Made by a program: the position numbers and the translations under genes
Notes under the pieces: model-generated
Database searches by the model: none
What the model was told of the DNA's origin: nothing
What the model saw: only the letters and a program-made list of their open reading frames with translations
Shown here: positions 40,527-49,635 of the stretch, piece after piece
Numbering within the stretch: position 1 is the stretch's first letter
Layout: each line of letters opens with the position of its first letter
Assembly (NCBI GenBank): GCA_009777445.1
Contig: WRLV01000001.1
Location: forward strand, 35,222 to 99,221
Direction of reading: 5' to 3'
Length of the DNA stretch: 64,000 nt
From: Oscillospiraceae bacterium
Lineage (GTDB): Bacteria > Bacillota > Clostridia > Oscillospirales > Ruminococcaceae

Positions 40527-43500
40527 ATGATTATTAGGAATTTGCAAAGGCTCAAGAACAAAAAGGGTTTCACGATTTTTGAGCTTATCGTTGTTATCGC
40601 AATCGCTGCGGTGCTTGCGGCAGTTATTGTCCCTGCTTCGTCGGCGATTATCGAAAACGGGCAGAAAACAAATCGCGCGCAGATTGCCCGAACTATTTAT
40701 GTTTCAATGCAGAACTTTCTTTCAAGAAGGCAGGTTGAGGGGAATTTGAGAGCCGATTTCACCGGTAGCTTCTTCACCCCCAACTCTGATGTCTTAAACC
40801 CCGCTATGGAGTATGTTAATCTCGTTTCAGACCAACTTGCTTCTAACGGGCGACCTTTGATTGATGTGTTCCCTCCAGATGATGCCGCTCTTATGAACGA
40901 GGCGAATGTTCGCTTTGTGAGTTTGCCGCGCGGCTATGTGCATGGTGATATCGACCCCGTGCTTGGAACTGTCAATCCCGAACGAGACAGATTTTTTGAA
41001 GTGTTGAACGAGGTTGTCCTTGACCGTGATGTTTTACAAAACGCCATTCTTATGGAGTACAACATAAGAACAGGCGTTGTTTTGTCTATTTTCTACGGTG
41101 ATGCCGGGCAAGATGAGTTTAAATATATGAATAATAACGATGCCACTGAATTGGCAGACATAAACAATGTGACCGGCGCGCGTGGGTTAGGCCCCGACGG
41201 TTATACTCTCGCTGAAGAGCGACTTCAAGGTTATTACGGGGTTACTGAGACAGGTGTCCCCCCTAACATTGAAACGGCTATTGATGGTGGCATACAGCTT
41301 TTAGACGGTGAGTTGTGGGTTTCAACCACACGCTGTAAAGACAGTGTGCTTTATGCTGTGGTTCATATTGCCAAACCCAATTTCAACCCCGCAACCGGAG
41401 CGCACGACCCATTCCCCCCATATACATTTGAGTTGATTGCCGCTGTCGGAGGAAACGTTGTGGGTTCTTCGGTTACGGTTAACTTAAACACCGTTGCGAC
41501 TGATGACTTTTATGCCGCTCTCAGCATTGGTGACAGGATTTATCGCGACAACGCAACGATTACCGAACCACATTTTGAAAGATTTGTTTGGATTATCGAC
41601 TACGTTGGTGAAGACTATCACGAAAATGGCACACGCATTGACGTAAGCTCCGGCGCGACGCAAGCCACCGATGTTCGCGCGAGACTAAGAAGAAACGATG
41701 GTGCGATTCAAACTTCCGCTGAAATTGCCAACACCCACTACGGGCGGCAGTTGATACCGGGTACGTATGAAGTAAAGTCTGCAAGGCATTTACATAACAT
41801 TCGTACTCACCCCGAATTGTCGTTCAGACAGTTAGAGGATATAGATTTAGGAAAACAATTCAACAAAATTAATAATTTTGTTCCGATTGACGGGCTTTCG
41901 GGCGTGTATAATGCTGTACGCATAGACAGAAGAGACGATTGTTTCCGTGTCGGTTGTACTAACTTTGCGCGTTGTGAAGATTGCAGCAGATATAGAATAG
42001 AAAACCTCAAAATATCAGCCCCATCGCAACCAGATGTCGGGTTATTCATGAAAAACAGCGGCAGAATTCAAGGGCTCGCTTTGTTTGACACCGAGATTAT
42101 TGCTCAAAACGGTGGCATACTTGTCGGCGAGAACATCGATGAGGGCGAGATTGCCAACATCAGAATAGAAACCGCAACCGCGACATTCAGTGGCGGCACT
42201 AACGGTGGTGCAATCGCCGGAAGCAACGAAGGTTTAATCACCGACAATGTTATACGTGGGACGGTTATTTTAGGCCCCGTCACAAACCTTGGGGGAATTA
42301 CAGGCGAAAACTCCGGTAAAGTTCAAAGAAACGCACTTGAATATTCACGAGTTTTCCGTGAGACGAGCGGTGGAAATATCGGCGGAATTGTCGGCAATAA
42401 CGCCGGTGGTGAAGTCTCTGACGTTTATTTCCTTTCATATGAGAACATTAACACGTTAGAGGCCCCATTATCATACCAAGCCGGAGGAATTGTCGGGAGT
42501 AACGTGGGTGAAGTTACTCGTGCTTTGTTCATATCGCCCGCCCCTCGCGTTTGCGGAATGTGTGATGCTTCTAACAGCGCGTGGTGCAGTCATGAGGACG
42601 TTATGAAATTCTTATACCCGACTGTAAGAAGCGGTCAAAATTCGACTCTCAGCTTCTACTTAGCGGGTGACCAATACAACGCAAAAGATGTCACGGGCGG
42701 CAGAGACTATAATTTCAGCAAAGATGCTCTTATCACCGTGAGGGGAGTAACTAACAGCGAACTCGGGACAAATAATATCTACGGTCTGCCCACAGACCTG
42801 CTCACTAAACGTTGGATTGAAATTGAAAGCTCTTCTATCATGGGTACGTCTATTGTCTTTTCAAACTGGCGCGCGCCGTCAACCGAAAGCTATAAATACC
42901 CTGTTATAACACACTTTGAAGAACCCGGATTACACCCAACCACCGGTGACAAACTGGATATTGAAGAGGTGTTTGATGGTGACCCCGATTTAGCCGGACG
43001 ACTCGGCGTTAACCTTGTAAATGCTAACTTTAACGAACCTATGATTGTCCCTGAAGAAAGGGCAACAGCGGCGCACCCCGCAGGAAAAGTGTTTAATTTC
43101 ATAGGCCCGGGGGAAAGCCATTGGCTCGCCGGTAACCCCAATAATGCAGCGGGCAACCCTGCTTATCTCACATCGGGCGCAGGTCCGGGCGACTATAACT
43201 TAACTGCCAATCGCCCTACTGTAGCCGCCACTGTAGAATCCGGTTGGGGTGGATATTATCATCAAGATTATGTTCAAGGGTGGGCTGCACGCCCCACCGT
43301 TGTTTCCCAGTTGAGCCTTACAGACCTTAGATGGAGATGGAATGCCGACCACAGAGTGCCGCCCCCGGCAGGTGTCGCACTTGGTCGCGCGTGGGAACCA
43401 TTTGAGTTTAACAAACCTATCAGCGGCACCGCCGGAAACACCAACACACCTAATGGGCGCGCACGCCGAAATTACGATGGCTCAATGGATAAGGTTTATA

Positions 43501-45806
43501 TCGAGCTTAACGCGCAAATCCCATCTACCATATACTCAATCAACCGAACAGAAGATGCCCCGGCATTTACCGAACAAAAATATTATTACGCTTTTCATCA
43601 TCTGACAAGAAATGAGGTGCCTGTTGCCACAGAAATTAGGACAGACCGCATGAATTTCTATCTGACGAAGATTAACGAGGCCGGCTCTACCTTGGCCCCA
43701 AATAATCCCGATGGCAGATACCACGCCGGTTATAGTGGGCTTACAATGATAAGACCGGCACACTCTCCACGCAATCGACCTACCGGTGGCAATGACCCTG
43801 CCGGCACCGGAAACGAGTTAACGGGGGCTAACCGAAATAACCGTTTTTATAACGTATCTGCGGCGCGCACGGTTGAATATACTCATCAAGTCCGCTCACC
43901 AAACCCGACTACAGGGGCGCTTGAGAATAGAGCTTTGAGAATCTTGCTTCGTGATTATTGGGAGGGAAAGTCTCAATTTGAAGGGTATAACTGGGATAAT
44001 ACGGTTAATAACAACATATATCTTTATGATGTGTGGATAGGAAGCCAAGGCTCAGGCAACACCGGCTCTCGAACAGGTTTCGGCATCACTTTTTGGACGA
44101 ATACAGCTATCAACACTGCTAATCTTAACATGGACGGATATGCAACAATGGGTCTTTTAGCTGCCGCCGTCACTAACGCCAACCTCAATATGAATGGAAT
44201 CACACCTACCCCCGATGCCACCCAAAGGCTCGCCGAAATTGAAAAGAGAATTATAGGCTATTGGGATGTTGCTTACGGGTGGAAGAAATACTACGGTCTG
44301 TATGAAGTGGAAGACGGGCAAGCGTATACAGAATTTGCATTTCAATCCACCGGCTCGGCAACGAACAGTGAGGTTGAAGGCAACTATTTGGCAGGGATTG
44401 AATTTGATGCCGCACCATCGTTTATGACAGTAATATCCTCAATAAAAAGAGGAACTAACGAAGCGCGGTTCGTTGAACCAGGGGATGTCTTGACTATTGA
44501 ACACTTACTCGAAAATAAAGGTGAAGTTCCAACCAACAGAATTAAACTCACAGACAGAGTTCAGTATCATGTACTGCTTAACTGCGCCATTCACGATAAC
44601 CCCGAAGACCCGCTCGGCAATACCTGCAGACTGAATTCTGCTTGCAATTTTAATATCAATGCTACCGGCAGAAGAGCAGATGGTTCTACCTTCACTGTGG
44701 CACCCATTATACAGCCACCCACTGCTGATGTTGGGTATGTGTTAACAGTTGAATTCCCCTCTACGTTTGCGTTGGCACCGGGCGAGTCTATACTCATTTC
44801 ATATAACGTTCAAGTGCGATACGGTTTGATGTCTGAGCCCGGGCTATCAACTTGGTTCTATCCGATTAGGCTTCGAGGTGAACTCGAACATTATGACAGG
44901 GTGTTCCCGCTTGAACATTTAGCCCTTGAGAAGGATAACGTTTCACCTATCGCCCATGTTGACATTAGTCAAATTCAACCCAATGCAAACATAACACTTC
45001 AAAACGGAACTCCAAGCCGCATTAACGGGCCTTTCAGGGTGACACTCACCATTGAAAACGAGGGCGAACATCAAACGCGCGGATATATAACCGCCGATAT
45101 CCCGAAAGGATTCAATGTTTCAAGGGTGCGGTCGGGTTCGTTGTTCCCAAAATTCACACTTAACGAGACAATAACATCCAAGCCCTCAATTGAAATAGAC
45201 GGTGTCAACCTAAACCCTGTCGGAACAAACGGAAGTAGCCGTGTATACACCTTTGACTTAGAAGAACCGTTGGGGTTAATGCGCAATTCGATCGGTATTC
45301 TAATGGGGGCGGATGCAAGGTATTGGTTCTCAAGCAATATAGGGCGCGCCTCGCTGAAGTTCCCGCCGGAGATAATAGCCATTACAACAAAAGCCACTAA
45401 TTTGGAATTTGAAGCCACTCCGACAAGAAGAAGATTTGAGGTAATAGATGCGAACTATAACGGCTTGCCACCTGAAATAGACAGAGCCAACTCTTATGAC
45501 GTGACATTGCCGCAGCTTGTCTTAACCAATGCCAATGGAGACCCGTTGCCGTTAGCAATCGGTAATGTCTATGCAGTAATGGGGACAACACCGGCAGGAG
45601 GGCGATTCAGAATAGAGCAGGTTCAAAACGACAGCGCAATCGTCATTACCCCAAATCAAACAACAACCGATGGCATGACCTATAACACCGGCGATTTTGA
45701 TGCCACTGTCTATTACAGAATAGAGGCAACCGCTTCAAGAGGGGCAGATGTTATCGACCTAAGCTCTCAAGGAGTTAATGAAATCACCGTTAGTTATCGG
45801 CAGTAG
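40527..45806 (+). CDS. Giant prepilin-like surface protein, 1759 aa
   Basis: The N-terminus is a classic type IV prepilin/pseudopilin signal: a basic leader, then KKG|FTIFELIVVIAIAAVL with Glu at +5 and a hydrophobic helix (about 15-40). The body is unusually large for this class, where pilins normally have 100-250 residues. Around 515-680 there are GLUG-like glycine-rich repeats (GGIAGENSGK-, GGIVGNNAGGEV-, AGGIVGSNVGEV-type), as in adhesins. Later regions look like DUF11-type or carbohydrate-binding beta domains (RFVEPGDVLTIEHLLENKGEV). Several small Cys pairs occur (CFRVGCTNFARCEDC). Likely a surface adhesin or pilus-tip protein. It heads an operon of four prepilin-like genes. Confidence 0.82.
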   Translation: MIIRNLQRLKNKKGFTIFELIVVIAIAAVLAAVIVPASSAIIENGQKTNRAQIARTIYVSMQNFLSRRQVEGNLRADFTGSFFTPNSDVLNPAMEYVNLVSDQLASNGRPLIDVFPPDDAALMNEANVRFVSLPRGYVHGDIDPVLGTVNPERDRFFEVLNEVVLDRDVLQNAILMEYNIRTGVVLSIFYGDAGQDEFKYMNNNDATELADINNVTGARGLGPDGYTLAEERLQGYYGVTETGVPPNIETAIDGGIQLLDGELWVSTTRCKDSVLYAVVHIAKPNFNPATGAHDPFPPYTFELIAAVGGNVVGSSVTVNLNTVATDDFYAALSIGDRIYRDNATITEPHFERFVWIIDYVGEDYHENGTRIDVSSGATQATDVRARLRRNDGAIQTSAEIANTHYGRQLIPGTYEVKSARHLHNIRTHPELSFRQLEDIDLGKQFNKINNFVPIDGLSGVYNAVRIDRRDDCFRVGCTNFARCEDCSRYRIENLKISAPSQPDVGLFMKNSGRIQGLALFDTEIIAQNGGILVGENIDEGEIANIRIETATATFSGGTNGGAIAGSNEGLITDNVIRGTVILGPVTNLGGITGENSGKVQRNALEYSRVFRETSGGNIGGIVGNNAGGEVSDVYFLSYENINTLEAPLSYQAGGIVGSNVGEVTRALFISPAPRVCGMCDASNSAWCSHEDVMKFLYPTVRSGQNSTLSFYLAGDQYNAKDVTGGRDYNFSKDALITVRGVTNSELGTNNIYGLPTDLLTKRWIEIESSSIMGTSIVFSNWRAPSTESYKYPVITHFEEPGLHPTTGDKLDIEEVFDGDPDLAGRLGVNLVNANFNEPMIVPEERATAAHPAGKVFNFIGPGESHWLAGNPNNAAGNPAYLTSGAGPGDYNLTANRPTVAATVESGWGGYYHQDYVQGWAARPTVVSQLSLTDLRWRWNADHRVPPPAGVALGRAWEPFEFNKPISGTAGNTNTPNGRARRNYDGSMDKVYIELNAQIPSTIYSINRTEDAPAFTEQKYYYAFHHLTRNEVPVATEIRTDRMNFYLTKINEAGSTLAPNNPDGRYHAGYSGLTMIRPAHSPRNRPTGGNDPAGTGNELTGANRNNRFYNVSAARTVEYTHQVRSPNPTTGALENRALRILLRDYWEGKSQFEGYNWDNTVNNNIYLYDVWIGSQGSGNTGSRTGFGITFWTNTAINTANLNMDGYATMGLLAAAVTNANLNMNGITPTPDATQRLAEIEKRIIGYWDVAYGWKKYYGLYEVEDGQAYTEFAFQSTGSATNSEVEGNYLAGIEFDAAPSFMTVISSIKRGTNEARFVEPGDVLTIEHLLENKGEVPTNRIKLTDRVQYHVLLNCAIHDNPEDPLGNTCRLNSACNFNINATGRRADGSTFTVAPIIQPPTADVGYVLTVEFPSTFALAPGESILISYNVQVRYGLMSEPGLSTWFYPIRLRGELEHYDRVFPLEHLALEKDNVSPIAHVDISQIQPNANITLQNGTPSRINGPFRVTLTIENEGEHQTRGYITADIPKGFNVSRVRSGSLFPKFTLNETITSKPSIEIDGVNLNPVGTNGSSRVYTFDLEEPLGLMRNSIGILMGADARYWFSSNIGRASLKFPPEIIAITTKATNLEFEATPTRRRFEVIDANYNGLPPEIDRANSYDVTLPQLVLTNANGDPLPLAIGNVYAVMGTTPAGGRFRIEQVQNDSAIVITPNQTTTDGMTYNTGDFDATVYYRIEATASRGADVIDLSSQGVNEITVSYRQ

Positions 45807-45829
45807 TAAAGAAAAAAGGGGTGTAAGTT

Positions 45830-47191
45830 ATGTTTAAACTTCGTTCGTTTTTCAAAGTCGGCGTGAAGCGAATTCTCGACAAGAAAGGCGCGAGCTTGTT
45901 GTTTGTTATGGCGACTATGCTTTTCTTGCTTGTCATTTGCGGCTCTGTTATGACCGCCGCCATCTCAAGCATAAATTACGGTGTCGGTCAAAGTGACACC
46001 AACCGCGTTATGGCGTTAGAGAATTCGATTCACGAGACCATTATGTTCAGCCTGTTGGCTGACATTGACGACCCTAACACGTTAGCCCACCAACTTTCGG
46101 TAAGGCTTTCAAACGGAAACACCTCTCAAGTTGAGCTTGATTTCGACTTAGACAGTTTCCCCGACATTTTTGATGACAACAGAATACAGTTAGACAGCAT
46201 ATGGATTGCGTTTGTGGGGGAAAACTCAATAAATAACGACTCTCTCCCCGCGCTGTATGAGACGGTTACCCAACACAGAGTCTGCTCTGACGACACAAAC
46301 TGCACGGCAATTGTTTATTGTGGGCCTCATAATCAAATGTGCGAGTATCTTTGTTCAAACCCCGACCACCTCTTGCACGTGTGTTGCCCACCCGAGGATT
46401 GCCCTTTAGAAGGGGCCCCTGACCACATCTGTTGTTCATCCCCCTGTTTAGAGAGCTGTAACGAATGTGTGATTACCTGTAAATATGCGCACGTTTGTTG
46501 CCCACCGGAAGATTGTCCGGAACAAGACGAACCGGGGCATGTTTGTTGCACACCAGCTTGCACTTTGTTAGAAGAGCATTTTTGCGAATTTGGTTGTATT
46601 GTCATCTGCTCCTTAGACCACTGCTGTGACCCCGATTGTCTCGATGTAGAGGTGCACGGGCACGTTTGTTGTGACTTTGATTGTCCGTTTCCACCCCACC
46701 CTACTTTGAACTGTGTCTATATTTGCGAACACGCCGATGAACACCACAACTGTGAAACAGAACCGGATGGTTGCGTAAATGTGACTGACATCAGCCACCA
46801 GTGCGACAATCCCGCAACCTGCAACTTAGCAACCAACCAAACAAGAACGTTTAGCGTTTCAGAGACAACTTTAATGTCACCGCGAATACCGCGGACAATG
46901 ACGGCAATTTCAGATATGACAGTTACCGTTCAAATTGTCGTTGACGGCGGCAGAAGAGTCACCTCAAGGGCTACATATTCCTACACAGGGAACACGGTGT
47001 CGGATTGTCAGAAAATACCCGGTGTCTGCATCCCACCCCCGGAAATTGGAATGCTTCGCCCTGATGGACCGCTTGATTCGCCCTACCCTCGCTGTTGCTT
47101 AAATGATAATGTGTTAGAAACTGATTTAGGGCTGAATTTTACCGTTGCCGGTTTCGGAGAATGGAGGTTGGTTGGCTATGACAGAGTTTAA
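45830..47191 (+). CDS. Cys-rich pseudopilin-like protein lacking Glu+5 (GspK/PilX-like position)
   Basis: A 453-aa protein with an N-terminal prepilin-type segment, KKG|ASLLFVMATMLFLLVICGS. The residue at +5 is Phe instead of Glu, as in tip pseudopilins such as GspK. Residues about 155-330 form a cysteine/histidine-rich region with two copies of CCPPEDCP and recurring HVCC/HICC motifs, over thirty cysteines in all. This could be disulfide-stapled or metal-binding. The segment is not homologous to any family I know. Strong GGGGTG-type start and position after the giant prepilin indicate a joint assembly. Confidence 0.75.
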   Translation: MFKLRSFFKVGVKRILDKKGASLLFVMATMLFLLVICGSVMTAAISSINYGVGQSDTNRVMALENSIHETIMFSLLADIDDPNTLAHQLSVRLSNGNTSQVELDFDLDSFPDIFDDNRIQLDSIWIAFVGENSINNDSLPALYETVTQHRVCSDDTNCTAIVYCGPHNQMCEYLCSNPDHLLHVCCPPEDCPLEGAPDHICCSSPCLESCNECVITCKYAHVCCPPEDCPEQDEPGHVCCTPACTLLEEHFCEFGCIVICSLDHCCDPDCLDVEVHGHVCCDFDCPFPPHPTLNCVYICEHADEHHNCETEPDGCVNVTDISHQCDNPATCNLATNQTRTFSVSETTLMSPRIPRTMTAISDMTVTVQIVVDGGRRVTSRATYSYTGNTVSDCQKIPGVCIPPPEIGMLRPDGPLDSPYPRCCLNDNVLETDLGLNFTVAGFGEWRLVGYDRV

Positions 47192-47528
47192 AAAGCGTAT
47201 TGTTTCAAAAAAAGGCGAGCTTTTACTCGAAACGATTATCAGTATTCTTGCTTTGGGCATTATGGTATTGGGGATTTCGCACATCATCAGCATATCGCTA
47301 AACATAACGGGCGATGCCCTCGCCGATGCAAAACATTTGCAAGAAGAAGTCATTAACCCCGTGATGGCATGGGAATATACCGACAGTGGCATAACGGTTG
47401 CTAACTTCAGATTTGAGGGAATAACAGTATCGCATGGCGTAACTATAAATGTCAGCAGTCTCGGCGATTCAGACGACCCTTATAACAGCATAATAGCGTT
47501 TACTCCGAAGGTGGTGGGTGTGTCATGA
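47178..47528 (+). CDS. Small pseudopilin-like protein, 116 aa
   Basis: Starts at ATG 47178, 14 bases inside the end of the Cys-rich gene; the track's earlier start is spurious. N-terminal prepilin segment SKKG|ELLLETIISILALGIMVLGI with Glu at +5, similar to GspI/PilV-type minor pseudopilins. A short beta-rich head follows. Its stop overlaps the next start (ATGA). Confidence 0.72.
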   Translation: MTEFKKRIVSKKGELLLETIISILALGIMVLGISHIISISLNITGDALADAKHLQEEVINPVMAWEYTDSGITVANFRFEGITVSHGVTINVSSLGDSDDPYNSIIAFTPKVVGVS

Positions 47529-48121
47529 CAGAACATTTAAGTAAAATAACCAACAACAAAGGGGCGACTTTGGCTGAGCTTATAGTTGGCACAGCACTGC
47601 TCACGATTGTCATGCTCATGATTTCCATGATTTTCACCCACGCTTCTCGTTCACAACAAATGATAGTCGAGATGGCTGAGTTAGGGGCAATGATTGATGA
47701 TGTTTCAAACCCGTTGATAAGAGACTTAACGAGCGCGAGCGTTCCGTTGAGATTTGATGCATCTGATTGCATTCACATTCCCGTCTGCAACCCCGACAAC
47801 CCGACAACCTGTTGGGCGAATGGTGTAAGCAAAGTCGCAATACCCCAACCGGCATCGGTATATGCGATTGAAGACGGGCTGTTAGTCAGAACTTGCACAT
47901 CGTTGGCTTGCCCCTTGACGGGCGACCACACGCACACGGTTTTTCCGAGCGAATTTTATAAAAACAAAAACGTCAATTTCACCTGTGAGCCAACAGGCAC
48001 CATCGGCAACGCCTATCTGCTAACCGTTGTAATCGCCCAAAACGACACAGACACCGAGCTGCTGAGAAGAGAGTATGTCGTAAGACCTTTGAGGGTTAAT
48101 CTTCCGGATTCAGAGACGTAA
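47525..48121 (+). CDS. Pseudopilin-like protein with Cys motifs, 198 aa
   Basis: A prepilin-type N-terminus, NNKG|ATLAELIVGTALLTIVMLMIS with Glu at +5, resembling GspJ/PilW-type minor pseudopilins. The globular part contains CIHIPVCNPDNPTTCW and CTSLACPLTGDHTHT, related in style to the Cys/His-rich segment of the 453-aa protein. It is the last of four overlapping or closely spaced pilin-like genes. No assembly ATPase, platform protein or prepilin peptidase is in the window. Confidence 0.75.
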   Translation: MTEHLSKITNNKGATLAELIVGTALLTIVMLMISMIFTHASRSQQMIVEMAELGAMIDDVSNPLIRDLTSASVPLRFDASDCIHIPVCNPDNPTTCWANGVSKVAIPQPASVYAIEDGLLVRTCTSLACPLTGDHTHTVFPSEFYKNKNVNFTCEPTGTIGNAYLLTVVIAQNDTDTELLRREYVVRPLRVNLPDSET

Positions 48122-48165
48122 TATATAGTTAGCAACTATCCACGCCCAATTGTTATATTTACAAC

Positions 48166-48197
48166 CCACCCCCCATATATTTATACGGGGGGGGTGG
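48166..48197 (+). promoter_or_regulatory. GC-rich hairpin that holds the ribosome site of the next gene; possible terminator
   Basis: CCACCCCCC pairs with GGGGGGGGTGG across an AT-rich loop. The G-rich arm is the only ribosome-site-like sequence for the TTG start at 48202, and TATTTTG follows. It can be an attenuator or terminator of the pilin operon and also mask translation of the next gene. Confidence 0.6.
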
Positions 48198-48201
48198 TAT
48201 T

Positions 48202-48615
48202 TTGTCCGGAAAAAGGAGAGCCGAATATAAAAAGGGAGCTAAGAAAACCTTTAAAATATACATAATATCGGTGGTCTTGGGCGCATTAGGCAGTATTGTC
48301 ATGCTCTTGCTTTGCTCACTTATAATGTGGCTGTTAAAGCTTCCCCCTGAAACTGGAGAGACTTTTGGAATGGTCTCGTTCGGAGCGGGCTGTCTCATCG
48401 CCGGAATGATTTCTGCAAAAATCATTCATCGCGCCGGAATGTTATGCGGCATAAAAGCCGCCTTATTGCTGTTATTACCCGTTATGGCGGTGTCAATCGT
48501 AACGGCACTATTCTCAACGACCTCAACCAATCTAATAGAACTTCTGTTAGGACGAGCCATAAACGCCATAATCTGCGGGGCCGTTGGTGGAGTGATTGGG
48601 GTGAATGACAACTGA
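48202..48615 (+). CDS. TIGR04086-type four-helix membrane protein
   Basis: A 137-aa membrane protein with four helices (about 20-42, 55-78, 82-100, 110-133) and small-residue glycine patterns (GAGCLIAGMISAKII, GRAINAIICGAVGGVIG). This matches the TIGR04086 family of Firmicutes membrane proteins, whose function is unknown. The start is TTG 48202, since no ATG lies before the first helix. The stop is supplied by the adjacent repeat (GTGAATGACAACTGACGAAG). Confidence 0.78.
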   Translation: MSGKRRAEYKKGAKKTFKIYIISVVLGALGSIVMLLLCSLIMWLLKLPPETGETFGMVSFGAGCLIAGMISAKIIHRAGMLCGIKAALLLLLPVMAVSIVTALFSTTSTNLIELLLGRAINAIICGAVGGVIGVNDN

Positions 48616-48757
48616 CGAAGAATTGACAATGTACAATTGACAATTGACAATGAAGGAGTCGCCGTTGGCGACTGATTTGAAATTATAACAGCTACACCGC
48701 CCGGCAGTTTCTGTTGGGGGGTGTTTGGTTTGCGGGACGGGCAAGCCCGTCCCCTAC
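48612..48757 (+). repeat. Composite repeat: heptad array - GTCGCC hairpin - linker - CACCGCCCG hairpin - inverted GGGACGGGC hairpin
   Basis: Array CTGACGAAGAATTGACAATG, hairpin GTCGCCGTTGGCGAC, linker TTGAAATTATAACAGCTACA, hairpin CCGCCCGGCAGTTTCTGTTG, then CGGGCAAGCCCGTCCCCTAC. The combination of modules differs from every other copy. Confidence 0.9.
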
Positions 48758-48880
48758 AAAAAGCACTATCAAAAGGCGTAGCATATTTCAAAAATAAATT
48801 AAAATCCTGTCCCAAAATGTCCGTTTTATTATGTTATAATATTTACATGATTATTTAATGCAGAAAGGAGGGGATTGAAA

Positions 48881-49003
48881 ATGAGAGCTAAAAATCAAAA
48901 TTATTTTTATATTTTTCGTCAAAACAAACAAAGCCCATACGTAAAATTTGTGAGAAGTTACAAAATTCATAAAACGCAAAATTATTTTGCATTTTGGGGT
49001 TGA
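48881..49003 (+). CDS. Short basic ORF, 40 aa, with a strong ribosome site (below ORF-track limit)
   Basis: The ATG at 48881 follows GCAGAAAGGAGGGGATTGAAA, a near-perfect anti-ribosomal sequence set in the leader type seen at other genes here. The 40-residue product is very basic and aromatic (MRAKNQNYFYIFRQNKQSPY...). A TATAAT-like box lies at about 48834. Its TGA is the first stop of the following heptad array. Real coding is plausible but not certain: it could be the 5' stub of a longer gene cut by the repeat. Confidence 0.45.
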   Translation: MRAKNQNYFYIFRQNKQSPYVKFVRSYKIHKTQNYFAFWG

Positions 49004-49152
49004 CGAACAGTTGACAGTTGACAATTGAGAGTTGACAGTTATGCTGTCCGCTTGCGCGGACGTTTTTATTTGGCGCATTTGTTGCAACTTCAAACTCAGT
49101 CGCCGCAAGGCGACACCACCATTGTCAATTGTCAACTGTCAATTGTCAATTG
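49001..49152 (+). repeat. MITE-like composite: heptad array - two hairpins - inverted heptad array
   Basis: TTGACGAACAGTTGACAGTT, hairpin GTCCGCTTGCGCGGAC, spacer, hairpin GTCGCCGCAAGGCGAC, then inverted array CAATTGTCAACTGTCAATTG. Same plan as 31928 and 59561. The right-hand array is read through by the next ORF. Confidence 0.9.
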
Positions 49153-49635
49153 AAAAAGTGGGGACCGCTTCAAAAAATTGAGCATTTGCGCGAGCATGAG
49201 AATGGCGATGCGAAGGCGCAGGCACTGTTAGCGCGGTATAATTCGCCGCTTGAGGAATTGAAAGTTAAGTGTTTTGGCGACATTTGCGTTAGGGCAGGGA
49301 GTCGGGTTCCGGTTGATTTGCCGCATGTCGGGCGCAAGTTCATGATTGCCGAATCTTGCATTCACACATTTTCAGGAAATTCTCACATGATGGAGCTTGA
49401 CTTAGTGAACGAAAACAAGTATAATATAAGGACGGCGTTTATGCCTGTTGTTGAGGGTGATGAGGTGCTTGAGAGTGAGGGGATTGAGAAGGGGATTACT
49501 TATTTTTCTACTATGGGGAAGGAACATAGGGGCGGTGATTTGCGTGATGATGAGCTCATAACGTTCGATAAGTGGGATGTAACCCGTGTTAATCCGCAAA
49601 ACAGCAAGGAAGGGGTGACGGTTGTAGAATGGTAA
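49129..49635 (+). CDS. Phage XkdQ-like protein fragment (5' end replaced by repeat)
   Basis: From about residue 10 onward the protein resembles the C-terminal part of PBSX XkdQ/YqbQ-type phage tail proteins: WGPLQKIEHLREHENGDAKAQALLARYN, KVKCFGDICVRAGSRVPV and CIHTFSGNSHMMELDL. The first nine residues (STVNCQL) are encoded by the inverted heptad array, and no ribosome site precedes the TTG. So this looks like the 3' half of a prophage gene truncated by a repeat. It overlaps the next gene by 7 bases, the tight packing typical of phage tail operons. Confidence 0.6.
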   Translation: MSTVNCQLKKWGPLQKIEHLREHENGDAKAQALLARYNSPLEELKVKCFGDICVRAGSRVPVDLPHVGRKFMIAESCIHTFSGNSHMMELDLVNENKYNIRTAFMPVVEGDEVLESEGIEKGITYFSTMGKEHRGGDLRDDELITFDKWDVTRVNPQNSKEGVTVVEW

